Below, piece by piece: positions 57,901 to 64,000 of a DNA stretch of 64,000 nucleotides. Positions within the stretch are counted from its first letter, which is position 1. Every line of letters begins with the position of its first letter. The notes below the pieces were generated by a model. It ran no database searches and was not told the origin of the DNA. It saw nothing but the letters and a program-made list of their open reading frames with translations. Both the position numbers and the translations under genes were made by a program. This stretch comes from Paratinospora sagittata (lineage: Eukaryota; Streptophyta; Magnoliopsida; Ranunculales; Menispermaceae), in assembly GCA_035771175.1 (NCBI GenBank), contig CM069590.1, positions 33,432,821 through 33,496,820 on the forward strand. The letters run 5' to 3'.

Positions 57901-60557
57901 TTTGGGAAGAAGGGCCAATCCCAAAGCAAAGAACAAACTTCAGAGCCTAACAAGGCCAAAAGTGGGGGAGCAAGCTCAAGCTCTAGCTCATGGAAAGACT
58001 CCTCCCACTCACGAAGCACCGGTTCCTCTTCAAACCATCATCATAAACCGCTCAAATGCATTCTCTGCGGTGGATCTCACAAGACTCACCAATGCCCTCA
58101 GAAGGCTGCTTTAAATGCATTGTTGGCTACTCTACGTGAGTCAAGCCAAGATAACTCGGACTAGAGTGAGACCGAGGAGACTTAAATATACGCTCTCCAT
58201 TTGCTTAATGCCATCAAAGGCCATGCCGATAGCAAGGCAACCGTGATAAAGGGGTTAATGTACGTGGACATCGAACTAAATGGGAAAGCTACCCAGGAAA
58301 TGGGTCCTTGCACTGTGGACGAGTGCGGGTAACGAAGCTAATCCGCAAAGAAAATAGTAGGCATCGGGTTGCAAGTTGAAACATATGAACACTAACAGAT
58401 AAAGGACTAAAAATTATATTTTAAGTAAAAAATAATTTTTTTAATTTTTTTGTTCATAACATTAGTTTTATAATAAAAATAATTTTATTAATTTTAATAA
58501 TAAAACTAATTTAAATAATTTAAATAATTTTGATAATTTTAATAATAAAAGGTCATAAAACTAATTAAGTTATTATTCAAATAACTTAAAAAAACCAATT
58601 AAAACAGTTAAAAAACGATTAACTTCCGTCATTCCTTCCTTTCTTTATTTTAAAAAAAGAGTAATACTTAAAAAAAAGACCTCTACACAATGCAACATCA
58701 CCTGGAGCAGTGATCTATGTGTTTGTAGACCTGCGTGGGTTTTATTTCTTTATTGGTGCCTCAATTTCGATCCCAAGCGCATATAAAGGAGGAAGGTTGT
58801 GCTAGGCAGCTAATGGCTAGCGTAAACGTTTGTTGAATCGACTATGACATGAATATACCTAGTCAGCAGAGTGGATGAAGTAGATTTAAGTGGATGAAGT
58901 AGATTTAAGTAGTTGATCCCATGTAGTTTGGAAAATGCTTTGTTGAGTTTATTTGTAGGACTTTAGAAAGGTAGCTCGCATTTCTAAAATTGAAGTTTTA
59001 ATGGATTCATCTTGCTAATTTTGTGATTTGATAAATAAAACATGGAATCTTATAGGGTTACTAAGGTTTTATGAATTAAAAATTAGTAAAATGGGGATAC
59101 ACAATTGGATAACTTAGGAACAAAATGGACCAATCATCATTTGGTATTCATACTAATGTTTCAATTGCCATTTGTAGATGATTGTAACATGGTCGATACA
59201 TGTCACTGATATCTTGTGGACTGCTATTTTCTAGTGAATTTTGTCTCAGAATTTCTTAATGAAGCCATGTTTGGTTCAGTTGACTTACGCTGACAACAGA
59301 AACCTACTAAATAGATGAAGAGAAACTTTTCCCTTCTGTAAAATTGGGGAGTTCATGATGAGGTCTCATCCATTTCAATCTCCTAATTTTATTCTTTAAC
59401 TTTAAATTGGCAGTTTTTGGGCTTGCTAGTTTGTTTGGTGAATTTTGTATTGGTCATCAGCTTCTTACGATTTTAATTCAGTTGAAAGCATAAGCCATAT
59501 CTATCAATTTCCTCTTCTAGAATTCTAACTTATGTTGATTATAAACTTGATGCAATTTCCTTGTTTAAACTCTATAATTGTAGGATCATCTATTTCTTTT
59601 CAATGTCAATTACTTTATGCTTGAGTCTTTATTTCAAAGTTTGGCTAGCTGATCAAGCTTGATGATCTCAAATGTAATTAATGCTTCTCATTGACTCATG
59701 TTGACCATCGGGCCAGCACTTGAACTTTAATGCTTGGGCCACTTTAACTTATTTGTAAATTGCTAGCCTTTTACCTAGGTATACACATCGATGAACCACA
59801 TAGTTTGTGTGATTAATCTTGAAATGAGATTAATATCTGTGCTGTGTGATTCTTGATCAATTTCTTCATTCCATCGATCTCTTGTGAGGGTAAGGTCCCA
59901 TTGGATTCATGATTCAGATACTTTTTTTTCACCTTAAAACAAAATGTAAGGAATTAGCATTTTGTTTGTCAAATTTAAAATAAAAAATTTAAAATTTACT
60001 CAGAAAATAGGCTGTTTTCTAAACTTTGTCGTTTGGGTTGTATTTCGAGAATAAATAATGAACCAAGTGTAGTCTAAACTTTCCTTCCTCTTCCTGCTTC
60101 TTACATTTTCACTAACTGAGGCCCTATGTCACTTTGTTACCCGCTTACTGTTCCAAGTTGTGTGACGTGCAAATTGGTTGTCATGAAGAATTGCTTGACT
60201 TGTCTTTCTATTGATACTGTACCAAGTACTTACTCTGCAGACCTATATCTTGCACTAGTGAAGTGTTATAATATTACTGACATTCATTTGGAATAGATTT
60301 AAATGGCTTTCTAATTGTTTATCTTAATATAAACTCAAACCCATCATCATTCGCAATTGTAGCATTGTTATAATGGCGGCTTTTTTTAAATCTTAGTTGC
60401 AGTAAACAATTTCACTTAGTTTTAGCATTGTTTAACTATTTTCTATGTTTCTCCTCTACATATAGATTGGGAGATGTCTTGTTTTCCTTGACTTCAAAGA
60501 AGGAGGTTATACCTTATGGAAACTCGAGACTTACGAAAATTCTTGCTGATTCACTAG
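27706..60557 (+). CDS. KAC1/KAC2-like: KIN-14 kinesin, KAC1/KAC2 (KCA) type, 5' part; 9 exons, 3' end outside window
   Basis: Nine exons join in frame to give the first 423 residues. The N-terminus [15 protein letters not shown] and [12 protein letters not shown], a short helical stretch, then a motor domain starting [18 protein letters not shown] are typical of the plant KIN-14 subgroup KAC1/KAC2, also called KCA1/KCA2. In Arabidopsis these act in actin-dependent chloroplast movement and were also found as CDKA;1 partners. The P-loop is GQTHSGKT (225-232) and switch II is DLAGSE (364-369). The canonical switch I (NxxSSRSH) is replaced by KYSISH (333-338), matching a subgroup with weak or no microtubule motor activity. 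Family proteins are roughly 1,260-1,280 residues, so about two-thirds lies beyond the right edge. Introns of 7.4, 5.2, 8.1, 2.8 and 7.2 kb are packed with transposons. Confidence 0.93.
31211..32064. mobile_element. hAT MITE with AGGCG-type termini
   Basis: 854 bp, flanked by GCTACAAT (31203-31210) and GCTACACT (32065-32072), an 8-bp duplication with one mismatch. The termini form an inverted repeat: CATGGTTTTAAAAGGCG on the left and CGAAGTTTAAAAAAGCG (complement) on the right, both followed by GAGGCGTAAG-like words. Inside lies a minisatellite (31500-31730) of repeated GGGTGCT...GCAACACCCT blocks and a G-run. No transposase. Confidence 0.85.
31500..31730. repeat. GC-rich minisatellite inside the hAT MITE
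   Basis: Five to six imperfect copies of CAACACCCTC...GTTGTTGTTT...GCAGCAGGAGGGTGCT spaced 45-60 bp. The start is a run of about 13 G. Three plus frames here (Cys/Ser/Gln-rich) are repeat products, not genes. Confidence 0.75.
34328..34376. repeat. Short tandem duplication in intron 1
   Basis: GATGCTTTCACTTTGTCCCTTG occurs twice, one copy directly after the other, within the intron. Confidence 0.9.
35342..35465 (+). CDS. KAC1/KAC2-like: Kinesin exon 2 (residues 73-113)
   Basis: [20 protein letters not shown] then [20 protein letters not shown]. It has an AG acceptor, donor GTAAGT, leaves phase 1. It is a predicted helical, highly conserved segment ahead of the motor. Confidence 0.93.
35764..36682. 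mobile_element. hAT-type non-autonomous element, copy 1 (ATTCG family)
   Basis: 919 bp flanked by TTATAAAC (35756-35763) and TTATCAAC (36683-36690). The left end is GATGGTTAAAAAAATTTC and the right end complement is CAAGGATCAAAAATTCG. The sequence is largely shared with 56948-57834 (ACCACCGAAGTGC, AGTGGATGTAAAATAAAA, TTATGTATTATTTTCAACTT). AT-rich, no ORF. Confidence 0.85.
36691..37375. other. Intron 2 sequence, no feature seen
   Basis: Unremarkable AT-rich intron sequence with no coding or repeat structure that I could recognise. Confidence 0.5.
37379..37576. mobile_element. Tourist-like MITE (PIF/Harbinger type)
   Basis: 198 bp flanked by the 3-bp repeat TTA (37376-37378 and 37577-37579). 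Terminal repeats GGCAGCGTTTGATATAGG and, on the complement, GGTTGCATTTGGTTGAAG share GG-x-x-GC-x-TTTG. The TTA target and TIR form are typical of Harbinger MITEs. Confidence 0.7.
38278..38629. mobile_element. hAT-type MITE with internal 21-bp repeats
   Basis: 352 bp flanked by ATTGCTAC (38270-38277) and ATTACTTC (38630-38637). Terminal repeats: CATGGTAGTCAAAATCGTGA and, on the complement, CATAGTAGTCAGAATTGCGA. At 38480-38550 the unit GATTCGAATCGATTCACTTAC is repeated three times in tandem. The unit contains GATTCGAATC, itself a palindrome. Confidence 0.82.
38638..40692. other. Intron 2 remainder, no clear feature
   Basis: AT-rich with scattered small frames that look random. The 39900-40400 part is slightly richer in GC and may be an old repeat, but no termini were found. 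Confidence 0.5.
40693..40779 (+). CDS. KAC1/KAC2-like: Kinesin exon 3 (residues 114-142)
   Basis: [19 protein letters not shown] then [10 protein letters not shown]. Acceptor GGCTCAG, donor GTACCA. Phase 1 in and out. This is the neck-like segment just before the motor domain. Confidence 0.93.
40925..41095 (+). CDS. KAC1/KAC2-like: Kinesin exon 4 (residues 143-199, motor start)
   Basis: [20 protein letters not shown] begins the motor domain, with the R-x-R-P motif as RARP. The exon ends [13 protein letters not shown]. Intron 3 is only 145 bp. Donor GTAAGC. Confidence 0.95.
41735..43166 (-). mobile_element. LTR copy 1 of a direct pair in intron 4
   Basis: Related throughout to 45842-46984 in the same orientation (shared AAGTTGTARCACTTAACAA, AAATTATTTCGAGC-like and ACAAAATTGTGA-x-TTCATCA blocks). 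Read on the minus strand it starts TGATGAAATCACAATTTTG. No coding sequence. It holds a small L1 tail at 42440-42620 that copy 2 lacks. No target duplication found, so it could be a solo LTR or half of a decayed element. Confidence 0.6.
42440..42620 (+). mobile_element. Short L1 3' tail inserted in LTR copy 1
   Basis: Present in copy 1 but absent at the matching place in copy 2 near 46450. It ends TTGTCTCTTCTCAAAAAA, like the tail of the L1 at 53756-54600 (same TTGTCTCTTCTC before poly-A). A strongly 5'-truncated L1 is the likely explanation. Confidence 0.6.
43307..43963. mobile_element. hAT MITE with AAGGCG-rich termini
   Basis: 657 bp flanked by perfect 8-bp repeats GGCATAGG (43299-43306 and 43964-43971). 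The left end is CAAGGTAATTAAGCG and the right end complement is CAGTGTTATCAAGGCG. Word-rich ends (AAGGCGCA, GAGGCGC) and an AT-rich middle. No transposase. Confidence 0.88.
45171..45400 (+). mobile_element. Ty1/copia LTR end and primer-binding site, fragment
   Basis: Ends TTTTTACAACA directly followed by TGGTATCAGAGCT (45388-45400), the classic complement of initiator tRNA-Met used by plant copia elements. About 215 bp upstream may be a short LTR starting TGATAAGTTTACTAG, with TCTATATATATATGG as a possible promoter. The internal coding region is lost. The small plus frame over it is not a gene. Confidence 0.7.
45842..46984 (-). mobile_element. LTR copy 2 of a direct pair in intron 4
   Basis: The partner of 41735-43166, shorter and without the L1 tail. 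It ends GAATTCATCA on the plus strand at 46984. No gag or pol was found between the copies. Confidence 0.6.
47345..48425 (-). pseudogene. L1 LINE fragment (RT end / zf-RVT side), split by a MITE
   Basis: Minus strand. At 48095-47840 it encodes [17 protein letters not shown] and [17 protein letters not shown], the region between RT and zf-RVT of plant L1 elements. The frame resumes left of the MITE (47480 downwards) with [20 protein letters not shown], its normal continuation (family pattern W/H-K-x-x-I-P-x-K-V-K-x-F-x-W). At about 48420-48330 there are RT C-terminal remnants. The zinc finger and tail are missing. Confidence 0.78.
47489..47832 (-). mobile_element. 344-bp MITE, copy 1, nested in L1
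   Basis: Flanked by perfect 8-bp repeats CTATCAAT (47481-47488 and 47833-47840). Termini CTATGTTACCTGAACTC and, on the complement, CTATGTTACCTGGACTC. Contains repeated GTCCGACAC words. It belongs to the same family as 49730-50073, which is in the opposite direction and has the same length. Confidence 0.93.
49206..49312 (+). CDS. KAC1/KAC2-like: Kinesin exon 5 (residues 200-235, P-loop)
   Basis: [20 protein letters not shown] then [16 protein letters not shown]. This holds the nucleotide-binding P-loop. The His in place of the usual Gly or Ala in GQT-x-SGKT is a KAC-type feature. The donor after ATG is GTCTAT, weaker than the others. Phase 0 out. Confidence 0.95.
49730..50073 (+). mobile_element. 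344-bp MITE, copy 2
   Basis: Flanked by GAGAGGAC (49722-49729) and GAGTGGAC (50074-50081), an 8-bp repeat with one mismatch. Termini CTATGTTACCTAGACTC and complement CTATGTTACCCAGACTC. Inverted relative to copy 1. Lies in intron 5. Confidence 0.92.
50082..50858. other. Intron 5 sequence, nothing recognised
   Basis: T-rich intron sequence without coding or repeat signals. Confidence 0.55.
50860..51315. repeat. Element bounded by TA runs (micron-like), intron 5
   Basis: A (TA)n run at 50860-50875 leads into CTAGTCTACAGGCACGTGCG. Near 51300 the sequence ends AAATAGTATATATATATG. The inside has repeated GTTACCAAAA/AATAAATAAA units. Position between TA runs recalls elements that insert into TA microsatellites. 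A related opening (ACTAGTTATAGCATCGTGC) is at 37734. No TIRs were shown. Confidence 0.45.
51316..52143. other. Intron 5 end, nothing recognised
   Basis: AT-rich, with a pyrimidine tract and CTGTTGTCACAG acceptor at the end. Confidence 0.6.
52144..52275 (+). CDS. KAC1/KAC2-like: Kinesin exon 6 (residues 236-279)
   Basis: [18 protein letters not shown] then a [18 protein letters not shown] block, with the kinesin ELYNE motif. Donor GTTTTT. Phase 0. Confidence 0.95.
52415..52593 (+). CDS. KAC1/KAC2-like: Kinesin exon 7 (residues 280-338, degenerate switch I)
   Basis: [20 protein letters not shown], a middle [20 protein letters not shown] and an end [19 protein letters not shown] stands where active kinesins carry N-x-x-S-S-R-S-H. 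Donor GTATGG, two bases carried over. Confidence 0.93.
53127..53288 (+). CDS. KAC1/KAC2-like: Kinesin exon 8 (residues 339-392, switch II)
   Basis: [20 protein letters not shown] then [20 protein letters not shown] and [10 protein letters not shown]. The DLAGSE switch II motif is intact. Acceptor TGTTTCCAG, donor GTAAGT. Confidence 0.95.
53616..55969 (-). mobile_element. Solo LTR, Ty3/gypsy chromovirus-like, with nested L1
   Basis: Flanked by perfect 5-bp repeats ATTTC (53611-53615 and 55970-55974). Plus-strand ends are TGTCACACCCTG and GGGGTATTACA, so the minus strand starts TGTAATACCCC. A minus-strand TATA box (CACTATAAAAAGG) lies near 55857-55869, followed by CT-rich leader sequence. Without the nested L1 the LTR is about 1.5 kb. 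Confidence 0.9.
53756..54600 (+). pseudogene. 5'-truncated L1 LINE with zf-RVT domain and poly-A tail
   Basis: 845 bp flanked by the 11-bp target repeat TTTGGTACAAA (53745-53755 and 54601-54611) with a poly-A tail at 54574-54597. It encodes the end of the L1 polyprotein: [37 protein letters not shown], then after a stop the zinc finger [19 protein letters not shown] and [18 protein letters not shown]. The 5' truncation is normal for target-primed insertion. One in-frame stop (near 54006) separates the two halves. Confidence 0.93.
56850..56946 (+). repeat. Dispersed repeat segment, copy 1 of 2
   Basis: CCCAAGTAAAGGAGTAGGATTG, GTAGCTGACAGTTAGCGTAAA and CATGAATC recur at 58765-58860 in the same direction. 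The copy is cut by the hAT element, whose target repeat CATGAATC is the last word. Confidence 0.6.
56948..57834. mobile_element. hAT-type non-autonomous element, copy 2 (ATTCG family)
   Basis: 887 bp flanked by perfect 8-bp repeats CATGAATC (56940-56947 and 57835-57842). Ends CATGGTTCAAAAATTTC and complement CAAGGATCAAAAATTCG. Very similar to 35764-36682 along the whole length, with small indels. No ORF. Confidence 0.92.
57843..58330 (+). pseudogene. Ty3/gypsy gag zinc knuckle and protease-start scrap
   Basis: From 58057 the plus frame reads [20 protein letters not shown], a gag zinc knuckle (C-x2-C-x3-H-x4-C). Stops follow. [16 protein letters not shown] near 58250 is the start of a retropepsin fold, which is lost before the catalytic Asp. 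This is an internal scrap of a chromovirus-like element. The longer frame at 57800-58114 is out of phase and not real. Confidence 0.75.
58765..58860 (+). repeat. Dispersed repeat segment, copy 2 of 2
   Basis: Matches 56850-56946 with CCCAAGCGCATATAAAGGAGG, GGCAGCTAATGGCTAGCGTAAA and GACATGAAT. The segment is seen in many plant repeats but I cannot name the family. Confidence 0.5.
60466..60557 (+). CDS. KAC1/KAC2-like: Kinesin exon 9 (residues 393-423), last exon in window
   Basis: [19 protein letters not shown] then [12 protein letters not shown], the helix alpha-4 to alpha-5 region of the motor. Donor GTAATC, phase 1. The expected next exon (G-x-SKTLMIVNV-like) was not found before 64000. 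Confidence 0.93.
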
Positions 60558-60905
60558 GTAATCAATTCCCTCCTAAAGAAATATTTCCTCTTGTTTTTGC
60601 ATGGGAGAAATTCATTTGCATGTTGAGGATTACAATCATTATGATAATCATAATTGTTTTGTTTTTGTAATGAATGTTCGTGGTAGTGCTAAAGCTATAT
60701 AGGTTATGACTTAATCTCGGAAAAGAGGACAAAAGTAATTGCAATCTTGATGACTATAAGTTGACGAGTATATTGTGGCAAATAAGGTCTCCTATTAATG
60801 CAGAATCTGTTGTGCCTTTTACTAAACTTTATGAAAGTAGTCTTTATATAATCATATTAAATTTTGATATTTTTTGTTTCCTTGTTAGATTATTCCCTTT
60901 ATTTG

Positions 60906-61119
60906 TTAATTTATGTTTATACGTTCAATTTGAGTCTAATTAGGTAATGATATGTTTCCTTGTTTAGGTAAGATTCTTGTCTATAAATACTTGATCTACA
61001 CAATGTATAATGTTAATTTATGTTTATACGTCCAATTTGAGTCTAATTAAGAAATTAATATGTTTCCTTGTTTAGGTAAGATTCTTGTCTATAAATACTT
61101 GATCTACCCAGTTTATAAT
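60906..61119. repeat. 107-bp tandem duplication in intron 9
   Basis: Two copies starting TTAATTTATGTTTATACG at 60906 and 61013, both with TTGTTTAGGTAAGATTCTTG and ATAAATACTTGATC. They differ at only a few positions. Confidence 0.92.
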
Positions 61120-61149
61120 GCCAAAAGTTTAGGGTTCATTCGTGGTGTT

Positions 61150-61340
61150 AACCACGGTCTGAAAATTCGGCGAATTTTGAAATTCGCCGAATTTTTTTTG
61201 TTTTTTTGGACCATCAAAGCAGAGTTTATATGTTAAAAAACAATGCAAAAAATCAGCAAAAAAATTTTAGAAATTCGGTGAAATTCGCCAAACTTTGACA
61301 ACATCGGTGAAGTTCGACGGAAAACATGATTTTTAACTTA
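61150..61340. mobile_element. Fragment related to the ATTCG hAT family
   Basis: Starts CACGGTCTGAAAATTCGG and has repeated AAATTCGGTGAAATTCGCC words like the elements at 35764 and 56948. The right end was not found. A GC-rich stretch follows (61440-61590) with GCAGCGGCAG words and no recognised gene. Confidence 0.5.
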
Positions 61341-61599
61341 AAAAGTGAAAAAATCTTCGAGAATGTCGACATTTTGTACGGGGAAATCGCAACTCACAAG
61401 AAGAGATTATAGAGAAGTTGGGAAGGAGGAAAAAGAGGAAAAAATACCTCGTTCCGGCGACCTTCAAGCTTGCCGAGTTGCAGTGGCAGAGTTGCATTGC
61501 AGCGGCAGAAGAGAAGCAGCGGAAGAGAAGACGCGATTAGGTTTCTTCGCGGCAGCGGCACTTGCAGCGGCTAGGGTTTCTTCTTTCACTTAGAGAGGC

Positions 61600-62030
61600 T
61601 GCTTAGGTTTGGTTTTACGTTTATGTTATGATAATATGGACCTATCTTATCTTAGTTAAATGGCTTTCATCATTTTGTCATCTTTTTTTAATTTTTTTTC
61701 AAAAATCTATCTTCTTTTATTTAAATGGCTTTCATTATTTTTTTTTAGAAAAGTTTTTATTATTAATTGCATTAATAATAATAATAATAACCAGTTAAGT
61801 AGTCTAGAACTAGTTAAACACATTTTATATTTTCTAAATTATTTTATATATAAAATGAATATGAACCTCATAGTTCTATTACAATAATTTAACAAAATCT
61901 GAAAGTATTAAACAAAATACAAAAATATGTTTTTTAAATTATTAATTATATTATTTTATATAATTAATAATTTAAAAAAGAGAGAGAATATGCTAATAAA
62001 GTAAATGAAATGTTTTAATAGTATTAATAC
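61600..62030. other. AT-rich intron sequence with (AAT)n
   Basis: Short AATAATAATAATAATAA run at 61773-61790. No gene or element recognised. Confidence 0.6.
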
Positions 62031-62599
62031 AAATAATGGTATATTAACATACATAATATTAATGTTACCTTGATGAAATACTTACACTAAAAAAATGTTT
62101 TTATAATGTTGATTCTAATGATCTTGATCTATATTAACATGTTCTAAATTAATGTTATACATCTAATTAAAAAATAAATAAATAGACTACTAAAGTAAAG
62201 GAAGTATTTTAATGATGTAGATACAAATAATATTAATTTAACATTTTTTAAATTAATGTTACCTTAGTAAATACTTACACTAATAAAATATTTTGATAAT
62301 ATTGACCTATGTTAATATGTTCTAAGTTAAAGTTACACATCTTATTGAAATAAATAGAATAATAAAGTAAGGGAAATATTATTTCATCATTTAATGTAAA
62401 TAAAGTTAATATTTTGATAATGTTGATCTATATTAACATTTTCTAAATTAATGTTATACATCTTATTAAAATAAATAGATTATTAAAGGAAGGAAAATAT
62501 TTTAATAATGCTAATACGAATAATATTATTTTATATTAACATAGTTAAAAATAATTTTACCTTAATAAAATACTTGTATTAATAAAATATTTTGATAAT
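62030..62599. repeat. AT-rich tandem repeat, left block
   Basis: Degenerate units carrying ATATTTTGATAATGTTGATC, TATTAACATGTTCTAAATTAA and AATAAATAGA-x-TA-x-TAAAG words. The word TATTTTGATAATG recurs near 62089, 62287, 62408 and 62586, so the unit is roughly 180-200 bp with one shortened copy. Confidence 0.75.
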
Positions 62600-63240
62600 G
62601 TAAGAGTGAAAGAGGTTTTTATTCAAGAGGCTTTGCACCTGAAATAGGACTAATGAAAATCTCGTGGAGAAAACTCCAGTGCGCTCTTGCGGCCCTAGAC
62701 GTAAAAGGCGTGTTTAGCCTAGCTTCAAAACATAAGGGCTAACGCGTTGCCTTGCTTGACCCATAAAGAATCAACTTGACGCTCTTCAACTTCTCTATAC
62801 TATATACACTATACGCTGTTTGACTGAACTCGTTTTTTATGGCTTCGTCAGGCTCCGCGTTCATGAAATTCCAACGCCAACAAGTGAAAGCAAATTCTTC
62901 GATCTCCATTTCATCCCCCGTTCCAATTTCTGCTTGTAGTGAGATGTGCAAGAAAACTACAGTACTAACGCCCCAATTTGAGTAAGGAGTTTTGAAGCTG
63001 CAGTGAGCGGAGCTTGAAGAATCGAAGCGAGCGCTTAGCGCTTATGGTCTAGTGTAGTCAAGCGACATACTTGTGGTTTTGAAGCAGCTGTAGTTTGCAT
63101 AGGACTGTCAGGCTAAAAAGTGCTAGTTGTTGTGCGCTAGTGCACGTCCGTTTTGAGGCAGGCGAAAAGCAGCGAGTGGAGCTTGAAGAAGCGAACCAGA
63201 GTAGCGCTCTGGAGCAGGTTGCTGATTGCTGTCTTCAAAA
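62600..63240. other. GC-richer island, possibly mitochondrial DNA insert (NUMT)
   Basis: About 640 bp of balanced base composition in sequence otherwise about 75-80% A/T. It interrupts the AT-rich tandem repeat. Words such as GCGAGCGCTTAGCGCTTATG and TAACGCGTTGCCTTGCTTG, together with the overall texture, resemble plant mitochondrial intergenic DNA. A 70-residue minus frame (62951-62739) is not recognised. Two related blocks (GAGCGGAGCTTGAAGAATCG near 63005 and GAGTGGAGCTTGAAGAAGCG near 63175) lie in it. Origin is inference. Confidence 0.4.
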
Positions 63241-63620
63241 ATGATATGTTACCAAAGTAAATAGACTAGCAAAGTAAAGTAAATATTTTAATAATGTTAA
63301 TACAAATAATGTTAATTTATATTAGCATATTGAAAATTAATGTTACTTTAGCAAAATATTTACATTAATAAAATATTTTGATAATGTTAATTCTAGTAAT
63401 TTTGATCGATATCAACATGTTCTAGATTAATATTATACTTCTCGATAATGTTAATAAAAATGATATTAATTAATATTAGCATGTTTTAGATTAATATTAC
63501 CTCACTAAAATAGTTAGACTAATAAAATAAGGCAAATAACTTTATAATGTTAAAATAAATGATATGATTGGTGTTAACATGTTTTATATTAACATTACTT
63601 CACTGAAATTGGACTGCATA
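63241..63620. repeat. AT-rich tandem repeat, right block
   Basis: Continues the same words after the island (AAATATTTTGATAATGTTAA near 63367, TATTAGCATGTTTTAGATTA near 63474), so the island split one array. Confidence 0.72.
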
Positions 63621-64000
63621 CCGGTTGAAAATTTGTGCATATTTATTTTTAATATGAATCTCGAACCTCAAAAAGAATTCGATATTGGATGGAGACATGG
63701 AGATATGGAGAACCTGTCGATGGGAATAGGCAAAGTCAACGTGTAAATATTGTAGTCACGTGAACAAATCTGGTGGAGTCACGAGATTGAAACAACATAA
63801 TAACAATTCAATCAGCTTGCATTCAATTTTTGCAATAACATATAATAGTATAATAACAATTCAAAAAAACTACATTCAAATTTTAAATGTATAAAATTTA
63901 TTGACAATTAATAAATATACATGAAATCTTTCATACTCAAAAAATTTATGGATAATAAATAAGTCTAATTTTAAACAATATACAAATAATGAGACGACAA
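63621..64000. other. AT-rich sequence, nothing recognised
   Basis: Presumably still intron 9 of the kinesin gene. No exon-like segment seen. Confidence 0.5.

Larger units (their letters stand above)
53289..60465 (+). other. Kinesin intron 8 (7.2 kb)
   Basis: Contains a solo LTR with nested L1, a hAT-type element and a gypsy gag scrap. The donor is GTAAGT and the acceptor CTACATATAG. Nothing recognised in 55975-56840 apart from a 22-bp duplication (CTCATCGATGCTCCTTATGCAA, near 56487 and 56530), nor in 58330-58760 and 58860-60465. Confidence 0.85.

Noticed and set aside
57800..58114. 104-residue plus frame after the hAT element
   Set aside because: The zinc knuckle [13 protein letters not shown] is in another frame, so this frame is a shadow.
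61345..61593. 82-residue Ala/Glu-rich plus frame
   Set aside because: GC-rich repeat words (GCAGCGGCAG) explain it; no similarity recognised, no splice context with the kinesin.
62739..62951. 70-residue minus frame in the GC-richer island
   Set aside because: Not recognised as any mitochondrial or nuclear protein; kept only as part of the island.

Overview
This is nuclear DNA of a flowering plant, almost certainly a eudicot with a large, repeat-rich genome. It holds plant-type Ty3/gypsy and Ty1/copia LTRs, L1 LINEs, Mutator-like elements (MULEs), hAT and Harbinger MITEs, and one intron-rich plant kinesin gene. The species cannot be fixed from the sequence. No bacterial-type operon, CRISPR array, tRNA or rRNA gene was seen.

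Layout. Positions 1-21,000 are nested LTR-retrotransposon debris. The best-preserved piece is a minus-strand Ty3/gypsy element (LTR 12755-14173, tRNA-Asp-type primer site 12731-12748, then gag, protease and reverse transcriptase down to 6735). Its gag is split by a 2.26 kb LTR-like insertion with 5-bp target repeats. A decayed plant-mobile-domain (PMD) gene lies at 15180-17979. It is split by a solo LTR and followed by a 177-bp tandem array at 18100-18940.

Positions 21,600-27,400 hold two MULE-type elements with related terminal inverted repeats. Element A (21624-22621, 10-bp target duplication) is almost wholly palindromic. Its 114-bp loop encodes a MORN repeat like that of plant phosphatidylinositol-4-phosphate 5-kinases, so it looks like a captured gene fragment. 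Element B (23750-27394) carries a CT-rich leader, a short mudrA-like N-terminus and three 179-bp repeats homologous to the array beside the PMD remnant. Both carry rows of 35-bp perfect hairpins in their arms.

From 27,706 to the right edge lies one host gene on the plus strand: a KIN-14 kinesin of the KAC1/KAC2 (KCA) type. Nine exons encode the first 423 residues, including most of the motor domain. All exon junctions keep frame. The 3' part is outside the window. Four introns exceed 5 kb and are filled with L1 fragments, solo LTRs and MITEs, many with clear target-site duplications. Element B ends 311 bp upstream of the start codon.

In the partial last intron, an AT-rich tandem repeat of roughly 180-200 bp is interrupted at 62600-63240 by a more GC-rich segment that resembles plant mitochondrial DNA.
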